Under the pieces are notes generated by a model. It was not told where the DNA came from. It did no database searches and saw nothing but the letters and a program-made list of their open reading frames with translations. 8,701 bases of DNA from Saccharothrix sp. ST-888. GTDB lineage: Bacteria; Actinomycetota; Actinomycetes; Streptomycetales; Streptomycetaceae. This document shows, piece by piece, positions 5,426 to 8,701 of the stretch. Numbering within the stretch: the first letter of the stretch is position 1; every line of letters starts with the position of its first letter. The stretch lies in NCBI RefSeq assembly GCF_000955975.1, contig NZ_JYJF01000168.1, positions 1 to 8,701 of the forward strand, given 5' to 3'. Both the position numbers and the translations under genes were made by a program.

Positions 5426-7931
5426 AGCGTCCGCGCACCCGCACCGCCCGCCGCAGGTCGTCCACCTGGTCGGCCAGCACCCGCCGCAGCGAAGGCGTCA
5501 GGTCCTCCCCGGCCAGGCACGCCTCCGCCAGCCGGACCGTCTCCGGCTCCGCACGGCCCGCCGGGAACAGCACCCGGCCGAGCACCCTGGCCACGGTCGT
5601 CCCGCGCTGCCCCGCAGCGGGGAGTTCGGCGAAGTAGCGCCGCACGTAGTCCTGCTGGAGCTGCTCGGCGCCGGACCGCCAGAAGCCCTGCGCGGTCGCG
5701 CTCATCAGGTGGTTGGAGAGGGCGCCGTCGGTGAAGAGCTGCTGCCAAGCCGCCGCCTTCGCCTCCGGTGCCGGCCGCGCGGCCCTGGCGCAGGCCGCGC
5801 CCTGGTGGGCGCTGCTGCTCGGGTCAGCGGCCAGTTCGGCGGCGATCCGCGCCTCGTCGGCCAGACCCTCCGCCGCGAGCCGGGCCAGGGCGGTCCAGCG
5901 CAGCTCGGTGCTGAGCTCGCCGGCCGGGCCGCCGTCGGTCAGCCAGACTTCCAGCTCGGCGAGTTGCTCCGGTCCGGTGGCGTTCTCGATCGCGCCGCGC
6001 AGGGCGGCGATCCGCAGGCCGTCCCCCGCGTCGGGGCGGGCCAGCAGCCGGCGGGAGAGTCCGGCGAGGCGCGCGGCGGCGGCCGGGCGATCGGCCGGGG
6101 CGAGGTAGTCGGCGATCAGCTTGGTCCGGGCGAAGGTGAGGACGGCGTCGACCACCGTATCCGCGTCCTCGGCCGGCAGCTGGCTCTCGGCCAGGTCCAG
6201 GTACTCGGCGGGTGCCAGCTCCGCGTCGCGGACCAGGTCGCGGGCGTTCTCCCAGAGCACGGCGCGGGCGAGCGGGTCCTCGATCCGGGAGAGCGAAGTG
6301 GTGACCGTCCGCCAGGAGTCCTCGTCCAGGCGGATCTTGGCCCAGGTGAGGTCGCCGTGGTTGGGCAGCAGCAGGGCGGCGCGTGCGGTTCCGGCCGACT
6401 TGGGCAGGGCGGTCCGGCAGCCGGGTTCGACCTCCGCCTCGAAGCGGTCCCGCAGGACGAGGGCGCCGTCGGACCGCCGGTCGTACACCCCGACGCCGAC
6501 CCGGTGCGGCCGGGTGCCGTCCGGGACGAGTTCGGCGGCGGCGACCCGGTCGGCCTCGTCGTACCGGACGTCCAGCCGCAGGGTGTCCACGCCGCTGGTG
6601 CGCAGCCAGCGTTCGGCCCAGCCCTGGACGTCCCGGCCGCTCGCGGTGGCCAGCGCGTCCAGGAAGTCGGCGAGTTCGGCGTTGCCGAAGCGGTGCCGGG
6701 CGAAGTGCTCGTTGATGCCCGCGAAGAACGCCTCGTCGCCGAGCCAGGCGACCAGCTGCCGCAGCGCGGAGGCGCCCTTGGCATAGGCGATGCCGTCGAA
6801 GTTGACCATCGCCTCGGCCAGGCTCTCGATACCGGTGGCGGCGATGGGGTGGGTGGTGCTGCGCTGGTCGGCGTCGTAGCCCCAGCCCTTGCGGTTGACG
6901 CCGAAGCCGGTCCAGGAGCCGGTGAAGCGGGTGGACTCCGCGGCGATCCGGTAGCCGAGGTACTCGGCGAAGGACTCGTTCAGCCACAGGTCGTCCCACC
7001 AGCGCATGGTGACCAGGTTGCCGAACCACATGTGGGCCATCTCGTGGGCGATCACCACCGCACGGAGCTCGCGTTCCGCCTCGGTCGGGGCGGAGTGGAA
7101 GAGCAGTTCCTCGTTGAAGACCACGCAGCCGGGGTTCTCCATCGCGCCCCAGTTGAACTCCGGGACGAAGGCCTGGTCGTAGCGGCCGAACGGATAGCGC
7201 TCGTCGAAGAGTTCGTGCAGCCGGTCGAAGGAGGCCCGGGTGACCTCGAAGATCTCCTCGGCCTCGCGGTCCAGGTCGGCGGCGAGCGAACGGCGGGCGT
7301 GCAGGCCGAACGGGATGCCGTCGTGCTCCGCGTAGCGGGAGTGCAGCGGGCCCGCGACCACGGTGAACAGGTAGGTGCTGATCGGCTGGGTCGGCGCGAA
7401 CTCCCAACGTTTCCCGGCCGTGTCCTCCCCCGAGTCCGTACGCTCCGCCGGACCGTTGGCGACCAGGGTCCAGTCCGCCGGGGCGGTGGCGGCCAGCCGG
7501 AACGGTGCCTTGAGGTCGGGCTGGTCGAAGCACCCGAACACCAGCGGCGCGCTGTCGGGGCCGCAGGCCGCGTAGAGGTAGACCGCACCGTCGGCCGGGT
7601 CGGTGAAGCGGTGCAGGCCCTCCCCGGTGCGCGAGTAGCGCATCTCGGCCTCGACGCGCAGTTCGTTCCCGGCGGCCAGGCCGGTCAGGGCGAGGCGGTT
7701 CCCGTCGAGGTCGGCGGGGTCGAGCTCGCGGCCGTTGAGGACCACCCGGTGCAGCGCGGCGGGCTGCAGGTCGAGGAAGGTGGCGGCGCCGGGCTCGGTG
7801 CAGTCGAAGCGGATCACGGTGGTGCTGCCGAACACCTCCTCGCCCCGGGTGAGGTCCAGATCGACCTGGTAGTCGCGAACCTGGACGAGTCGGGCACGGA
7901 TACGGGCCTCGGTACGTTGAAGAGCTGGCAT
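5424..7931 (-). CDS. pepN: Aminopeptidase N, M1 family zinc metallopeptidase
   Basis: An 835-residue, probably cytoplasmic enzyme that removes N-terminal amino acids from peptides. GAMEN at 262-266 binds the substrate N-terminus. HEMAH at 296-300 and Glu319 (in WLNE) are the HExxH-18-E zinc site, with Glu297 as general base. Tyr383 in FDGIAYAKG is the expected transition-state tyrosine. Order: N-terminal beta domain (about 10-190), catalytic domain (about 190-430), small beta domain, then a helical ERAP1-like C-terminal domain (about 510-830). Length fits actinobacterial PepN (about 830-870), and no key residue is missing. ATG at 7931 is chosen because family similarity begins just after it (RTEARIRARLVQVRDYQVDLDL region, residues 6-27). 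Its ribosome site is weak (GGGGCGAG about 11-18 bases upstream). The frame stays open upstream to 8324 but runs into the divergent TerD gene. Streptomycetes often carry more than one PepN, so this may be a paralogue of the main one. Confidence 0.93.
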   Translation of the reverse strand: MPALQRTEARIRARLVQVRDYQVDLDLTRGEEVFGSTTVIRFDCTEPGAATFLDLQPAALHRVVLNGRELDPADLDGNRLALTGLAAGNELRVEAEMRYSRTGEGLHRFTDPADGAVYLYAACGPDSAPLVFGCFDQPDLKAPFRLAATAPADWTLVANGPAERTDSGEDTAGKRWEFAPTQPISTYLFTVVAGPLHSRYAEHDGIPFGLHARRSLAADLDREAEEIFEVTRASFDRLHELFDERYPFGRYDQAFVPEFNWGAMENPGCVVFNEELLFHSAPTEAERELRAVVIAHEMAHMWFGNLVTMRWWDDLWLNESFAEYLGYRIAAESTRFTGSWTGFGVNRKGWGYDADQRSTTHPIAATGIESLAEAMVNFDGIAYAKGASALRQLVAWLGDEAFFAGINEHFARHRFGNAELADFLDALATASGRDVQGWAERWLRTSGVDTLRLDVRYDEADRVAAAELVPDGTRPHRVGVGVYDRRSDGALVLRDRFEAEVEPGCRTALPKSAGTARAALLLPNHGDLTWAKIRLDEDSWRTVTTSLSRIEDPLARAVLWENARDLVRDAELAPAEYLDLAESQLPAEDADTVVDAVLTFARTKLIADYLAPADRPAAAARLAGLSRRLLARPDAGDGLRIAALRGAIENATGPEQLAELEVWLTDGGPAGELSTELRWTALARLAAEGLADEARIAAELAADPSSSAHQGAACARAARPAPEAKAAAWQQLFTDGALSNHLMSATAQGFWRSGAEQLQQDYVRRYFAELPAAGQRGTTVARVLGRVLFPAGRAEPETVRLAEACLAGEDLTPSLRRVLADQVDDLRRAVRVRGR

Positions 7932-8028
7932 CCCTGCATGCTCGCCCCGGCGGGCACCGGTGGGCAAGACCTTTCCGGGCCGGTCGGCCGGGCCGCCGGC
8001 GGTCCGGCTCCGGTCCGCGTGAGGCCAC

Positions 8029-8047
8029 GTCAGGACCGTGTCAGGAC
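8029..8047. promoter_or_regulatory. Direct repeat GTCAGGAC x2 in the pepN-terD divergent region
   Basis: GTCAGGAC occurs at 8029-8036 and again at 8040-8047, 11 bases apart, about one helical turn. The region also contains an inverted pair GACCG (8034-8038) and CGGTC (8047-8051). It lies about 98 bases upstream of the pepN start and 98 bases upstream of the TerD start, so it could serve either gene. Possible operator; no known regulator is recognised. Confidence 0.35.
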
Positions 8048-8071
8048 GGTCGGCGCCCAGCCGGTCGCCAC

Positions 8072-8099
8072 TGGTCAGCCGGGCCGAGGTGGCTAGTGT
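8072..8099 (+). promoter_or_regulatory. Candidate promoter of the TerD-family gene
   Basis: TAGTGT at 8094-8099 fits the TAnnnT pattern of vegetative actinomycete -10 boxes. TGGTCA at 8072-8077, 16 bases upstream, matches TTGACA at four of six positions. Transcription would start near 8106 and give a leader of about 40 bases carrying the strong AGGAGG site at 8133-8138. Confidence 0.45.
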
Positions 8100-8144
8100 G
8101 GGAGCCTGCGGAGAGCTGCAACCACCCATCCCAGGAGGAGAACT

Positions 8145-8701
8145 GTGCCGACGGACCTGGCCCAAGGCGGCAACGCGCCGCTCACCGCCACCCGGGTGAC
8201 GGTCGAGGTGACGGCCCCGAAGCCGCTGGACGTCTCGGGGCTGCTGCTGACGGAGGCCGGAAAGGTCCGCTCGGACGCCGACTTCGTCTTCTTCAACGCC
8301 CCCGCCGGTCCCGGCGTGACCCACCGGCCGGCCGCCGGCGGCACGCCGGACGCGATCACCGTGGACACCGCCGCGCTGCCGTCCGAAATCAGCAAGATCG
8401 TGGTCACGGCCAGCCTGGACGACACCACGGCGACCTTCGCGGGCACCGAACCGACCGCGACCGTACGGGACGCGGCCAGCGGCGAGGTGCTGGTCACCTT
8501 CACCCCGCCCCGGCTCGGCCGGGAGACGGCGCTGGTGGTGGTCGAGGTCTACCGGCGCGGCGGCAGTTGGAAGGTCCGTGCGGTCGGCCAGGGCTACGCG
8601 AACGGACTGGCGGGCATCGCCACGGACTTCGGCGTCTCGGTGGAGGAGCCGGGCCGGGCGGCGGCACCGGCCGCCGCCGCGCCCCCGAAGCCGGTCGTCC
8701 C
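8145..8701 (+). CDS. TerD-family protein, N-terminal part (runs off right edge)
   Basis: The frame is open from GTG at 8145 to the window end (185 full codons). AGGAGG at 8133-8138, six bases upstream, fixes the start. TerD family features: GLLLTEAGKVRSDADFVFFN at 32-51, AITVDTAALPSEISKIVV at 70-87, ETALVVVEVYRRGGSWKVRA at 127-146, then GQGYANGLAGIATDFGVSV at 148-166. TerD-type proteins bind calcium and are linked to tellurite, phage and stress responses. Here the segment equivalent to the canonical FDLDAS calcium-site strand reads LDVSG (28-32), and the N-terminal part is shortened, so calcium binding may be altered. After 166 comes a Pro/Ala-rich stretch (171-185) that looks like a linker, so another domain probably follows outside the window. 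TerD proteins are multi-copy in streptomycetes; this is not assignable to a specific ter gene. Confidence 0.85.
   Translation, partial: MPTDLAQGGNAPLTATRVTVEVTAPKPLDVSGLLLTEAGKVRSDADFVFFNAPAGPGVTHRPAAGGTPDAITVDTAALPSEISKIVVTASLDDTTATFAGTEPTATVRDAASGEVLVTFTPPRLGRETALVVVEVYRRGGSWKVRAVGQGYANGLAGIATDFGVSVEEPGRAAAPAAAAPPKPVV

Noticed and set aside
5709..8096. Long (795-codon) open frame on + antisense to pepN
   Set aside because: It mirrors pepN's codon structure in very high-GC DNA, is Gly/Val/Gln-rich with no recognisable domain, and pepN has every M1 catalytic motif on the opposite strand.
7932..8324. Upstream extension of the pepN frame to 8324
   Set aside because: It overlaps the divergent TerD gene, and M1-family similarity starts right after the ATG at 7931.
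1..8701. Mobile element, CRISPR array, tRNA or rRNA
   Set aside because: No transposase or integrase frame, no regularly spaced repeats, and no RNA-gene signatures were seen on either strand.

Overview
The window is very GC-rich DNA with GC-biased third codon positions. It carries an SsgA-family sporulation/cell-division protein, a family confined to morphologically complex actinomycetes, so a Streptomyces- or Kitasatospora-type chromosome is very likely. I see no IS element, integrase, CRISPR array, tRNA or rRNA; it reads as ordinary vertically inherited chromosome, including developmental and accessory genes.

Layout, left to right. (1) The 3' part of an M56 (BlaR1-like) membrane metallopeptidase enters from the left edge (+). 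It carries a short 9-bp tandem repeat and is followed by a hairpin at 753-783. (2) A complete PfkB-family sugar kinase, most like fructokinases, lies on + (825-1919). Its Pro/Ala-rich C-terminal tail overlaps a perfect 14-bp palindrome. (3) A + strand transcriptional regulator (about 2104-3417) has an AcoR/DhaR-type GAF sensory region, but a winged-helix-like C-terminus in place of the sigma-54 AAA+ domain. (4) An SsgA-like protein lies convergently on - (3452-3949). (5) After a divergent, relatively AT-rich intergenic region (3950-4235), a + gene encodes a single-pass membrane protein with a long Ser/Pro/Ala/Thr linker and an unassigned C-terminal extracytoplasmic domain (4236-5285). (6) Convergent with it on - is a full-length M1 aminopeptidase N (5424-7931) with all catalytic motifs. 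(7) Divergent from that, starting at 8145 with a strong ribosome binding site, is the N-terminal domain of a TerD-family protein that runs off the right edge.

Most genes are separate transcription units (convergent or divergent pairs); no long operon is visible. The part most worth following is 3420-5290. An SsgA-like division/sporulation protein is transcribed divergently from an uncharacterised bitopic membrane protein across an intergenic region with direct repeats and several GACAC (WhiA-type) pentamers. A GAF/winged-helix regulator sits on the other side of the SsgA-like gene. This arrangement suggests a developmental locus, but that link is inference. Start codons for the regulator and the SsgA-like protein are uncertain, and the alternatives are given in their entries.
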